Assembly: GCA_016839245.1 (NCBI GenBank)
Contig: JAEOUN010000076.1
Location: 1-64,000 of the forward strand
Direction: 5' to 3'
Source of the DNA: Candidatus Thorarchaeota archaeon
GTDB lineage: Archaea > Asgardarchaeota > Thorarchaeia > Thorarchaeales > Thorarchaeaceae
Length of the DNA: 64,000 nucleotides
Shown here: positions 35,258 through 42,919 of the stretch, piece after piece
How the letters are laid out: every line of letters starts with the position of its first letter
Position numbering within the stretch: position 1 is the first letter of the stretch
Notes under the pieces: generated by a model
The model's input: only the letters and a program-made list of their open reading frames with translations
Told to the model about the DNA's origin: nothing
Databases searched by the model: none
Position numbers and translations under genes: made by a program

Positions 35258-36253
35258 TTATCTAGGCTTAACAAAACCTCCCCACTCAACCATATCTCTT
35301 ACAGTGGTTTCAAGATTCCATTTGGGTTCATATCCTAGCTCTTGCATTGCCTTTGTCGTATCGATCAGATACTTCGAGCCAAACATTTTCACCCTGAATG
35401 ATGTAAGGGCCGGAGCATTCTTCCTATTGAAGGCCCGATACAATCCCTCCAAGAAACTACCAGTTGCGACTGCGAATCCGTAAGGGATATTCATGTATTT
35501 CTTCTCTACCCCAAGTTCAGTAGCTGTTGCATCGAGGAATTGTGTCATTGTGCAATCGAAAGACTTCACATTGTATGCATTCTCATTTGCCTTTTCAAAA
35601 TTTTCCGCTGTAAGAATCAAGCAATTTGCGAAATCCTCGCCATGGACATAACTCTGGACATTGTTCCCTCCCCCAAAGGTGACCATATTGCCATTCTTCA
35701 GCCGTTCAATTATTTGAGGTCCCGTAAACATATCTCCCCGTCCCACTACGACTGGTGCTCTTACCATACTGGCTCTAACTCCATATTCCGATATGTACTC
35801 ACGTATAAGCGATTCAGATTCAGCTTTTGATTTTTGGTAAGTATTCATTGGTTTCCATGGTGCTTTCTCATCAATCGGTTCATCTTTGTTTGGAAATCCA
35901 TAAACAGCAGTCGATGATGTGAAGATCAAACGAGGTATGTCTTTCTTTCTCACTTCTTCAAGTATATTCCGTGTTCCTTCAACATTAACCGGGTAAAAGT
36001 GGGATTTTCCACCCCAATCTGCCATTACTGCAGCATTGTGAAATAACCATTCAATATCGTTTGATATTACTTGTTCAAGAGATTGCTTATCTGTCACATC
36101 ACCAATTACTTTTGTGAAAGGGAGGTCTTTGATTAACTCTATGCTAGAACTATCTCTTAGAAGTACTGAAACGTCATGACCTCTATTAACGAGAAGACGT
36201 ACAATATGTGATCCAACAAATCCGTTGCCACCTGTTACAAGACATTTAACCAT
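35258..36253 (-). CDS. Extended-SDR NAD-dependent epimerase/dehydratase (tandem copy 1)
   Basis: A 331-residue extended short-chain dehydrogenase. The NAD-binding loop is TGGNGFVGSHIV (residues 7-18), the substrate/cofactor Ser is in FTSSTAVYG, and the Y-x3-K pair lies in NTYQKSKAESE. The late part (YVHGEDFANCLILTAENF, NAYNVKSFDCTMTQFLD) is typical of sugar-nucleotide epimerases and 3-beta-hydroxysteroid-dehydrogenase-like proteins. It is about half identical by eye to the next gene upstream (36301-37302), so the two are a tandem duplication. The substrate is unknown: a nucleotide sugar or an isoprenoid/lipid alcohol. Confidence 0.87.
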   Translation of the reverse strand: MVKCLVTGGNGFVGSHIVRLLVNRGHDVSVLLRDSSSIELIKDLPFTKVIGDVTDKQSLEQVISNDIEWLFHNAAVMADWGGKSHFYPVNVEGTRNILEEVRKKDIPRLIFTSSTAVYGFPNKDEPIDEKAPWKPMNTYQKSKAESESLIREYISEYGVRASMVRAPVVVGRGDMFTGPQIIERLKNGNMVTFGGGNNVQSYVHGEDFANCLILTAENFEKANENAYNVKSFDCTMTQFLDATATELGVEKKYMNIPYGFAVATGSFLEGLYRAFNRKNAPALTSFRVKMFGSKYLIDTTKAMQELGYEPKWNLETTVRDMVEWGGFVKPR

Positions 36254-36300
36254 TTATCGTTCCCAATTATGACATTACTAACAGGCTATTCAGTATTCTG

Positions 36301-37302
36301 CTATCTTCCTTTATACTTGCATGTGCAATTTGCTACGTCCTTCACAGTAGATTTAAGATCCCATTTGGGTTTGAATCCAATTTCCTTGGTTGCTTTTGTT
36401 CCATCAATCACAAATCCCCGTCCGAACATTCTCACATAAAATGGTAGAAAGACCTTCATCGGTGCCTCTTTCCTATTAAAGGCTTTATACATACCACTGC
36501 TTAATGATGATAATCCATATGCAATATTATATGGAATACTTGGGAATTTTTTATCAATACCAAGTTCCTTCGCTAAAAGCTCACACAAATCCCGCCAGAT
36601 CACATCGAATGACACAACATTGTAAGCATTTCCATTAGCCTGTCGAATATGATTTGCTGCATCAAGAAGACACCTAGCAACATCTTCAGCATGAGCCACA
36701 CTAAGCGGCACATGCCCTCCAGCAAAATAAAACCACTTATTATTTCTCATCAGATCTCTCATTATTGCTCCTGCTTGTTCATCCCCCTTTCCAAGGACCA
36801 GTGGCGGTCTTACTGCTGTTGTCTTTAAGCCATAATCCTTGTGATACTTCCAAACAAGTTTCTCAGCTTCTATCTTGGATACTGAATAGATGTTCTTTGA
36901 ATTCTGTTCAGCATTTTCAGGTATTGGATCATTATTGTTTTGGAATCCGTAGATTACAGAAGTCGATGTGTACACAAATGTGGGAATATCTCGCTTTCTA
37001 GCTATTTCAAGTGCGTTCCTTGTTCCTTCTACATTTTGTGACCAGAACTTCTTCTTTGCTCCCCAGACTGTCATCCTTGCCGCATTATGAAAGAAGATGT
37101 CAATATCATTTGGGATTGCATTATTCATACTCTGGAAATCTGTAATATCTCCAATTACGGATGCATAAGGTATTCCATCAATGAGATACGGATTTGATGT
37201 GTTTCTCATAAGCACTGTGACTTTATGTCCTGCTTCTGCTAATGTTCGCACAATATGTGATCCAACAAATCCAGTTCCACCGGTTACTAAGCAATCAGTC
37301 AT
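36301..37302 (-). CDS. Extended-SDR NAD-dependent epimerase/dehydratase (tandem copy 2)
   Basis: A 333-residue paralogue of the adjacent downstream gene. It has TGGTGFVGSHIV, YTSTSVIYGF, NIYSVSKIEAEKL with the catalytic Tyr/Lys, and SVAHAEDVARCLLDA. The ATG at 37302 is chosen because it aligns with the start of the paralogue (MTDCLVTGG against MVKCLVTGG). An upstream ATG at 37359 would add 19 unmatched residues. The genes are 47 bases apart on the same strand, so they are probably one transcript. The two may act on related substrates or form a heterodimer (inference). Confidence 0.87.
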   Translation of the reverse strand: MTDCLVTGGTGFVGSHIVRTLAEAGHKVTVLMRNTSNPYLIDGIPYASVIGDITDFQSMNNAIPNDIDIFFHNAARMTVWGAKKKFWSQNVEGTRNALEIARKRDIPTFVYTSTSVIYGFQNNNDPIPENAEQNSKNIYSVSKIEAEKLVWKYHKDYGLKTTAVRPPLVLGKGDEQAGAIMRDLMRNNKWFYFAGGHVPLSVAHAEDVARCLLDAANHIRQANGNAYNVVSFDVIWRDLCELLAKELGIDKKFPSIPYNIAYGLSSLSSGMYKAFNRKEAPMKVFLPFYVRMFGRGFVIDGTKATKEIGFKPKWDLKSTVKDVANCTCKYKGR

Positions 37303-37458
37303 ACTACCACAAGAACGATAACTGTTCTTTTTATTCAATAGTAATTGCTTGGTGTGCATATGCTCAAAAATTACTCATTCATTCGTTTCTTTTTTATTCA
37401 TACCCAAATTATGGCTTTGACGAACACTTTTTAGTAGATGAAATTCAAATCAAAAATC

Positions 37459-38652
37459 ATGGTTAGCTCTGTAAGACGTTGCACACCCAAGGATAAAGAT
37501 GCCATTTGGAATATTGTTTCCTATGCCTATAGTATATCTGATACATCACGTGAACGATTTCTGGAAAGATTGGATGTCATTGCGAAAGAATTCTTTCTGA
37601 ATGATGTTAACGGTGTACCAGAAGCCACAGCTAGGCTCATTGAATTCAAGCAAAATATACGCGGTTTATTGAAGCCAATGGGCGGAATTGGGATGGTCGC
37701 GAGTTCTCCTGAACATCGGAGATCTGGATATACAAGGGATGTAATGTTAAAGATTTTTGAAACCATGAGAGATGAAGGTCTTGCCACAAGTACTCTCTAT
37801 CCATTCAAGGATACCTTCTATGGAAATTTGGGATATGTTAAAATGCCTCCGTCAAGGACTCTTGAGTTTAATCCGACTTCGTTGGAAGGAATTAAACTTC
37901 CTATTGGTTACTCGGTTAAGAGAGAGGAAGGCGATGAGATGCAGCAGCTTCGTCGAGTGATACACAAAGTAATGGTGCTTGAAACTCATGGTGCTGTTAT
38001 GCGCAGTGAGGACCGCTGGAATGAAATGACGAAGAATTTCACAGCAAAAGCTGTTGTTGCAAGAAATCAAAATGGTGACCCTGAGGCAATTATGATCTAT
38101 TCCATAAAGGGCTACGGCGAAGGACATACTTGGGCAGAAACTGGTCAGATTACTATTTTTGAATTCAACTGGATTACATTAGAAGGCAGAGACGCAATTC
38201 TAAGTTATTTATATAAACATGCAGACCAGATTGTAAGTGTGAAACTGGTGGTTTCTACTCGAGCACAAGATTTCTATCATTGGCTATCAAATATACATAC
38301 TCCAACATTGAAGTCCAATATTGTGAGTATGGCAAGGATTATTGATGTTGAAAAGAGTATGTCCGGATTTTCAACAACTCATCCTGGTAAGGCATTGATA
38401 CATATCGTTGATTCTCAAATCGAAGAAAACAATCAAACATTCGAGTTCAATGCAGAAAATGGTCAATTATCAGTTACCAAGTCCAGTGAAGCTGCGAAAA
38501 CTACGATTAGGATTGAAGGGTTAACATCAATTCTATATGGTACTCTCAATGAATCTCAATTAAGAAGACTTGGTTGGCTTGATGGTGATTCTCCAATACC
38601 TTTATTCGAATGGTTTCCGCCTGCAACTCCGTGGTTGACTGAGGACTTCTAG
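37459..38652 (+). CDS. Eis-like GNAT acetyltransferase with SCP2-like C-terminal domain
   Basis: A 397-residue protein with the three-part layout of Eis (enhanced intracellular survival) acetyltransferases. First comes an N-terminal GNAT domain with GGIGMVASSPEHRRSGYTRD (acyl-CoA loop R-R-S-G-Y). A second, degenerate GNAT region follows (GIKLPIGYSVKREEG to about residue 290), then a sterol-carrier-like C-terminal domain (FEFNAENGQLSVTKS). It ends in Phe, and in mycobacterial Eis the terminal carboxylate of Phe is the catalytic base, so this end fits. Eis enzymes acetylate aminoglycosides and lysines. The physiological substrate here is unknown. The ATG at 37459 fits the domain start. Confidence 0.88.
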   Translation: MVSSVRRCTPKDKDAIWNIVSYAYSISDTSRERFLERLDVIAKEFFLNDVNGVPEATARLIEFKQNIRGLLKPMGGIGMVASSPEHRRSGYTRDVMLKIFETMRDEGLATSTLYPFKDTFYGNLGYVKMPPSRTLEFNPTSLEGIKLPIGYSVKREEGDEMQQLRRVIHKVMVLETHGAVMRSEDRWNEMTKNFTAKAVVARNQNGDPEAIMIYSIKGYGEGHTWAETGQITIFEFNWITLEGRDAILSYLYKHADQIVSVKLVVSTRAQDFYHWLSNIHTPTLKSNIVSMARIIDVEKSMSGFSTTHPGKALIHIVDSQIEENNQTFEFNAENGQLSVTKSSEAAKTTIRIEGLTSILYGTLNESQLRRLGWLDGDSPIPLFEWFPPATPWLTEDF

Positions 38653-38662
38653 AATATGATGA

Positions 38663-38992
38663 TGCAATGATTTCTCAGATATCCAAAGCTGGTACCTCAA
38701 TAATACAATAGATTTCTCTATTCCTAAGTTCTAACTAATTACAAACAATACGATTCTATCGTCAGGAGTGTATCATCTGTATATTGCAGTTGTAGATATA
38801 TATGATAACTCAGTAAGGGCAACCTTTGATGTAATAGTTGGAGAAACTACCACAACTACAACAACTAATACTACAAGGACTGATACTTCCACACCTGACC
38901 AATTACCTACAACTTTAGTTCTTGTTGGTTTGGGTATATCAGGAGTTATAGCTCTGGCGGTTGTTTTTCTATTACTAAAGAAACGAACATAG
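38663..38992 (+). pseudogene. Decayed 3' end of an anchored surface-protein gene
   Basis: One reading frame from 38663 reads DIQSWYLNNTIDFSIPKF, then a TAA at 38732, then LITNNTILSSGVYHLYIAVV and a continuation through DIYDNSVRATFDVIVG. It runs on into a Thr-rich linker (GETTTTTTTNTTRTDTSTPD), a membrane helix and the tail LLKKRT. This is the C-terminal Ig-like repeat plus anchor typical of the surface proteins in this genome, but no 5' part exists: upstream is the Eis-like gene. A truncated, stop-interrupted remnant is the best reading. It was perhaps lost by deletion. A hairpin terminator still follows. Confidence 0.65.
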
Positions 38993-39011
38993 CACACTTT
39001 CAATATAGACA

Positions 39012-39030
39012 ACAGGGACACAATCCCTGT
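39012..39030 (+). terminator. Hairpin terminator behind the surface-protein remnant
   Basis: ACAGGGA (39012-39018) and TCCCTGT (39024-39030) form a perfect 7-bp stem with the loop CACAA, followed by CATTCATCTTTTTTC with six Ts. It lies 20 bases after the stop of the decayed surface-protein frame and so marks where the original transcript ended. Confidence 0.55.
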
Positions 39031-39174
39031 CATTCATCTTTTTTCTTTGATTCTCAAAATGCCTCATAATATTCAGGGATTCATTTCTTTGCTTTGAATA
39101 TTCATCAGTATTTGCCCAGTAGGTGAACCTTTAATGACCTTGTGTCGTACATTGGGTAGGGTTGCATCTATACG

Positions 39175-39507
39175 ATGAGCGACAAATTACTCGTTATCAT
39201 TGCTTCGGGAGATCGGGAGAAAGTCCTTACAGCTTTAATGTATGCCAAAAACAACATTAAATATGGTTGGATTCCAGATGTTCAAGTCATCTTCTTTGGT
39301 CCTGCGGAAAATCTGTTAGTAAGTGATTCCGATGTGACTGCATCAGCAGCAGAATTGGCAAATTTGAGTCAACCTCTTGCATGCCAATTTCTATCAGATC
39401 GTGATAATCTTTCTGAACGTATTGAGCGACTAGGTATCGAGGTTGACTATGTTGGCACCGTAATTGCGGACTTACTCCGAGACGGATATACTCCGATGGT
39501 ATGGTAG
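39175..39507 (+). CDS. DsrE-like small protein
   Basis: A 110-residue alpha/beta protein. It starts with a strand-loop-helix KLLVIIASGDREKVLTALMYAKNN, then DVQVIFFGPAENLLV and later a helix with LSERIERLGIEV, the order of the DsrE/YchN fold. There is a single Cys (LACQFLSD) before a Ser-Asp turn. DsrE-like proteins relay sulfur or are peroxiredoxin-like, but without the DsrE active-site context the activity is not assignable. The ATG follows a promoter-like A/T stretch, and the gene appears monocistronic. Confidence 0.68.
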   Translation: MSDKLLVIIASGDREKVLTALMYAKNNIKYGWIPDVQVIFFGPAENLLVSDSDVTASAAELANLSQPLACQFLSDRDNLSERIERLGIEVDYVGTVIADLLRDGYTPMVW

Positions 39508-39539
39508 ATTACCAATTCACTTGCTCTAAGATGTATTAG

Positions 39540-39692
39540 AAGGTGAATAGTTTTCTATACCTTGACATGAGGAATCTGGAGATACGATTCAATGTTCTAC
39601 CTACTGCGGAAAACCTGAGTTGACATGGATTTGGAGTAATTGGCAAGGTAGATAGTGTTCGCATCAATGCTATGCTACGGACACATGTGTAA
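39540..39692 (+). pseudogene. Decayed coding fragment of unknown origin
   Basis: Between two stops, one frame reads KVNSFLYLDMRNLEIRFNVL, then PTAENLS, an in-frame TGA at 39621, and HGFGVIGKVDSVRINAMLRT before TAA at 39690. It looks like genuine protein on both sides of the stop, with no start codon context and no room for a full gene. It may be the tail of a lost gene, possibly of mobile origin. I do not recognise the family. It sits in the 213-base gap between the DsrE-like gene and the convergent flavoprotein gene. Confidence 0.35.
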
Positions 39693-39720
39693 TAGTACAT
39701 TTCTCTGTTGCTTAACGCCA

Positions 39721-41136
39721 TTAGTGATGATGATGATCGCTATCAATTGGTTTCATCTTTCCAAATGCTCTTTGAACAACCTCCGGTAAGGCAGGATGGG
39801 TATGCATAGCTTGAAGCATAGGATAGAATGTGCCTTCTCTTGTATACATAAGATTGACAATCTCCTGAATGAGGATGGGCGCAAATGGTCCTATGATACT
39901 CGCTCCAAGAATTCTTTTACTCTCTGCGTCGATTATGACCCTTACTTTGCTGGGTGGATTTCCCATTGCGAATCCCTTTGCAGCTACTGAATAGTCTACC
40001 TCTCCAACATAGAGTTGATGCCCCGATTCTTTTGCCTCCTTCAAGGTCATTCCAACAGTAGCTATTGGCGGGTATGAAAAAATGGCACGCGGTATAGCAT
40101 GATAATCCATGTCTAGAAAGTTTCTCTCCTTATCATCATCAAGAATTTTTGAGAGATTGTACCAAACAATCTGGGACTCGTCATTGGCAACATGTCGGAA
40201 TTGATATTTTCCAATTGCGTCCCCAAAAGCCCATATACCTCTCTTACTAGTCCTGAAGTATTCATCAACAATAATCCATCCATTCTTGTCTGTTTCTACT
40301 CCAGTATTTTCAGGTCGGAAGAGATCTGCATTAGAACGTCTCCCTGCAGCAATAAGTAAGTGATCTGCACGATGTTCAGCAATTTCGTCGGTTTCTCTAT
40401 TTTTTGCCATAACGATTTTAGTTTCTTTCTCTTCTTTTACCTCAATGACTTCATGATTTGTCAACACGGTCATTCTTTTGGAGAGTTCATTACGTAAGAT
40501 TTCAGAGATGTCTGGATCCTCCTCTTTTACTAAGAACGGATTTCTGCCAATAATTGTAACCTCTGTTCCCATAGCAGAGAAAAAATGTCCAAATTCGGTA
40601 GCAATATACCCTCCGCCAACGATTATCATGGATTTCGGTTTTGCCATTAAATGCAGTGCTTCATCATTTGTTAGATAGGTGACATTCTCTAAACCCTTGA
40701 TATTTGGAATTGTAGGTCGTGAACCAGCAGCAATAATGATGTTCTTTGATTTAATCTTGAGACCATTAATCTCAATTGTATATTCATCCACGAATTTTCC
40801 TGTTCCTTTGTACCAATCTATGCCTTGTGCAGCTTCGACTGAATCTCCTTGCTCTCTACTAGAACCATCGACCTCTTCTCGCATCCGCTTCATTATTGCG
40901 GGATAATCAATCTCCTCAATCTTTGCCTTTACTCCAAGATTTTCTAGATGCTTTATCTGAACAATATTATCAGCAATGTAGGTAAGTATCTTTGTAGGTA
41001 TACATCCCCGATTCAAGCATGTACCGCCCATCGGACCATGTTCTATTACAGCTACCTCCATTCCTCGATCATATGCTGCAGAGGCAATATTCATTCCTGC
41101 ACCAGAACCAAGGACAATAAGATCATATTCCTTCAT
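39721..41136 (-). CDS. Pyridine nucleotide-disulfide oxidoreductase (dihydrolipoamide dehydrogenase-like)
   Basis: A 471-residue class I flavin disulfide reductase. The FAD loop is VLGSGAGMNIA, the redox pair C40/C45 is in GGTCLNRGCIPTK, the NAD(P) loop is IIVGGGYIATEFG, the second FAD motif is GIWAFGDAIG, and the catalytic C-terminal His/Glu is H447/E452 (HTHPALPEVVQRA). The overall pattern (MKEYDLIVLGSGAGMN) is closest by eye to mycothione-reductase-like and archaeal dihydrolipoyl dehydrogenases. The partner disulfide is unknown, as no 2-oxoacid dehydrogenase genes are nearby. It ends in a natural DSDHHHH tail that could bind metal. Confidence 0.9.
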   Translation of the reverse strand: MKEYDLIVLGSGAGMNIASAAYDRGMEVAVIEHGPMGGTCLNRGCIPTKILTYIADNIVQIKHLENLGVKAKIEEIDYPAIMKRMREEVDGSSREQGDSVEAAQGIDWYKGTGKFVDEYTIEINGLKIKSKNIIIAAGSRPTIPNIKGLENVTYLTNDEALHLMAKPKSMIIVGGGYIATEFGHFFSAMGTEVTIIGRNPFLVKEEDPDISEILRNELSKRMTVLTNHEVIEVKEEKETKIVMAKNRETDEIAEHRADHLLIAAGRRSNADLFRPENTGVETDKNGWIIVDEYFRTSKRGIWAFGDAIGKYQFRHVANDESQIVWYNLSKILDDDKERNFLDMDYHAIPRAIFSYPPIATVGMTLKEAKESGHQLYVGEVDYSVAAKGFAMGNPPSKVRVIIDAESKRILGASIIGPFAPILIQEIVNLMYTREGTFYPMLQAMHTHPALPEVVQRAFGKMKPIDSDHHHH

Positions 41137-41256
41137 ATTATTAACAAGTTCACTATTGTTAATAAATGTAATGGTTTATCGTACATCAATTATGTGTTCT
41201 CTGAACTCGACTGAGGGATTGAAATAAGCGGACCAGAGTTTTTTCAGTTGTGTTGG

Positions 41257-42525
41257 TCATAGTATTTCCCAAGATGTAGCTGCGCTTACGCCACCACCAC
41301 CACAAAGAGTTGCCATTCCTCTCTTGAGTCCTCTATTTTTCAGAGCATTAAGCAGCGTCACAATGATACGGGCGCCAGTTGATCCTACTGGATGTCCAAG
41401 GCCAATTCCAGAGCCATTCACATTGACCTTTTCTCTATCCCATCCGAGTGATTTGAGCCCCTTTTCAACCGCAAGAAATTGACTAGCAAATGCTTCATTC
41501 AGTTCAACTATATCCCAATCCTCAAATCCCTCTCCTGTTCTTTCTATTAGGTTTTTAACAGCTGCTATGGGTGACTCTCCCATTAAATGAGGTTCGCTAC
41601 AGCCCATACCATATCCAACCATACGTGCAATTGGTTGAGAACCTATTTCTTCTGCTTTTTCAATCGACATCAAGAGAACTGCTGTTGCACCATCATTGAT
41701 GCCGCTTGAATTTCCCGCAGTGACAGTGCCATCGGGTTTGAATGCTGGTCGAAGTCTTGATAGATCCTCCATCGTGAGATTGGGTCTAAAATGCTCATCT
41801 TTGTCAATTATGACAGAGTCCTTTTTCCCTTTGATTTCGATAGGAATGATTTCATCTTTGAAATCACCCTCTTTTGTGGCTCTCTCTGCATTATTATGAG
41901 ATTTCAAAGCAACGATATCTTGCTCCTCGCGTGAGAATCCATACTTATCATTGAGAAATTCTGCTGTTTCGCCCATTATGTATGGCTTTCCTGTTTCAGG
42001 ATGAGGATAGAAGTGACTACCTGCATGAAGTCCTGTAGTCAACGTATCCATAAAGACACCATCAAAAAGACGCAATCCCCAACGAGCGTTTTCAATGCAG
42101 TATGGCGCATTGGACATTGATTCTACACCACCTGCAAGAACTACATCAGTAAATCCAGTTTGAATCTGAAGAGCTCCACTGATGATACATTCCATGGCTG
42201 ATGTACAGACTCTATTGATAGTCACTGCAGGAACTGTATAGGGAATACCTGCTAATAATGCTGAAACTCGAGCGATGTTCAATGCTTTGGGTGGTTCCAT
42301 ACAGTTTCCGAATCGAACATCTCCAATAATAGCTGGATCGATTCCTGCATGGTTAATGACTCCTCTCATGACCTGTGCAGCTAGTTCTGGAGCTTGAAGA
42401 TCTTTCAATGAACCTCCAAAAGTACCAATTGGACTTCTTCCCGCTGCCACGACGACTATTTCTGTCATAAAGGTGACAGTGAGGATTTGTTCCTTATATT
42501 GTGCATGGTTTTCAATTATTGCCAT
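41257..42525 (-). CDS. Acetyl-CoA C-acetyltransferase (thiolase)
   Basis: A 422-residue biosynthetic- or degradative-type thiolase that condenses two acetyl-CoA or cleaves acetoacetyl-CoA. The acyl-enzyme Cys is C107 (INRVCTSAM), with NEAF in ELNEAFASQ, the catalytic H378 in GLGHPVGSTGA and C408 in CGGGG. The first about 19 residues (MAIIENHAQYKEQILTVTF) precede the usual thiolase start MTEIVVVAAGR at 42468. The longer start is kept because AGGA stands seven bases before it and nothing comparable precedes the inner ATG. No HMG-CoA synthase or DUF35 partner adjoins, unlike in many archaea. Confidence 0.93.
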   Translation of the reverse strand: MAIIENHAQYKEQILTVTFMTEIVVVAAGRSPIGTFGGSLKDLQAPELAAQVMRGVINHAGIDPAIIGDVRFGNCMEPPKALNIARVSALLAGIPYTVPAVTINRVCTSAMECIISGALQIQTGFTDVVLAGGVESMSNAPYCIENARWGLRLFDGVFMDTLTTGLHAGSHFYPHPETGKPYIMGETAEFLNDKYGFSREEQDIVALKSHNNAERATKEGDFKDEIIPIEIKGKKDSVIIDKDEHFRPNLTMEDLSRLRPAFKPDGTVTAGNSSGINDGATAVLLMSIEKAEEIGSQPIARMVGYGMGCSEPHLMGESPIAAVKNLIERTGEGFEDWDIVELNEAFASQFLAVEKGLKSLGWDREKVNVNGSGIGLGHPVGSTGARIIVTLLNALKNRGLKRGMATLCGGGGVSAATSWEIL

Positions 42526-42670
42526 TGATTATTCCTAAAATGTCCAAAAATCATGTAATAATCACAATTTAGGATCGGATTGTTACGAAACCTGGTTTTC
42601 TATGCCCGCAATGTATGTGTGTCTAAGCTTACAAGTCAATTTAAGGCATAGTTTAGCGATTGATTTTCAT

Positions 42671-42840
42671 AAGGTCAGGTTATGAGTTAAACCTTGAAGG
42701 AAGGAGATAGGTATTTCATGTTGGGATTGAGGTGGTTTGGAGAATCTATCATAGACTTCAGGGTGTTGAACCTGACAGGGGGCAGACATTAGAAGACAGC
42801 CAACGAAATTGTCTGCTCCCACCGAATACATGATTTTTGC
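42671..42840 (+). ncRNA. Candidate structured non-coding RNA upstream of thrS
   Basis: In a 394-base gap without coding potential, nested complementary arms fold a long hairpin. GTCAGGTT (42674-42681) pairs with AACCTGAC (42769-42776), CCTTGAAG (42692-42699) with CTTCAGGG (42756-42763, one G-U), and GATAGGT (42706-42712) with AATCTATC-side bases 42744-42750 (one G-U). A second hairpin follows at once: GGGGGCAGACA (42778-42788) with TGTCTGCTCCC (42810-42820, 11 bp, one G-U), then ATTTTTGCTTTTT. A TATA-like ATTTAAG near 42639 would start transcription about 42668-42672. An ACA trinucleotide lies directly after the first stem, so an H/ACA-like guide RNA is one hypothesis, and a thrS leader another. 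Confidence 0.42.
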
Positions 42841-42844
42841 TTTT

Positions 42845-42865
42845 TCAGAGGATTAATACCTCTGA
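42845..42865 (+). promoter_or_regulatory. Small inverted repeat before thrS
   Basis: TCAGAGG (42845-42851) and CCTCTGA (42859-42865) are perfect 7-base arms around ATTAATA, 54 bases before the thrS ATG and directly after the T-rich run that ends the candidate ncRNA. It could be an operator for thrS or, less likely, part of the terminator. Confidence 0.35.
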
Positions 42866-42919
42866 CATTATGCTTAAGTAGAAATCAAATCCAATTATTT
42901 CAAGACTGAGGTTAATAGA

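Noticed and set aside
34973..35265. A complete plus-strand gene in the 34.97-35.26 kb gap
   Set aside because: Protein-like pieces occur in different frames separated by stops, and none has a start with a ribosome-binding site. At most a remnant.
39721..39740. C-terminal HHHH of the disulfide oxidoreductase as an engineered tag
   Set aside because: The run is four His after DSD, encoded by mixed codons within native sequence. Short natural His tails occur in metal-handling flavoproteins.
41257..42525. Archaeal acetoacetyl-CoA thiolase/HMG-CoA synthase/DUF35 complex locus
   Set aside because: Only the thiolase is present; neither HMG-CoA synthase nor a DUF35 protein lies next to it, so channelling in mevalonate synthesis cannot be claimed here.
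42526..42919. tRNA, SRP RNA or RNase P RNA in the thrS upstream gap
   Set aside because: No T-loop GTTCRA or cloverleaf. A GGAAGGA string recalls the SRP helix 8 loop, but the matching AGCAG side is missing, and no RNase P conserved regions were found.
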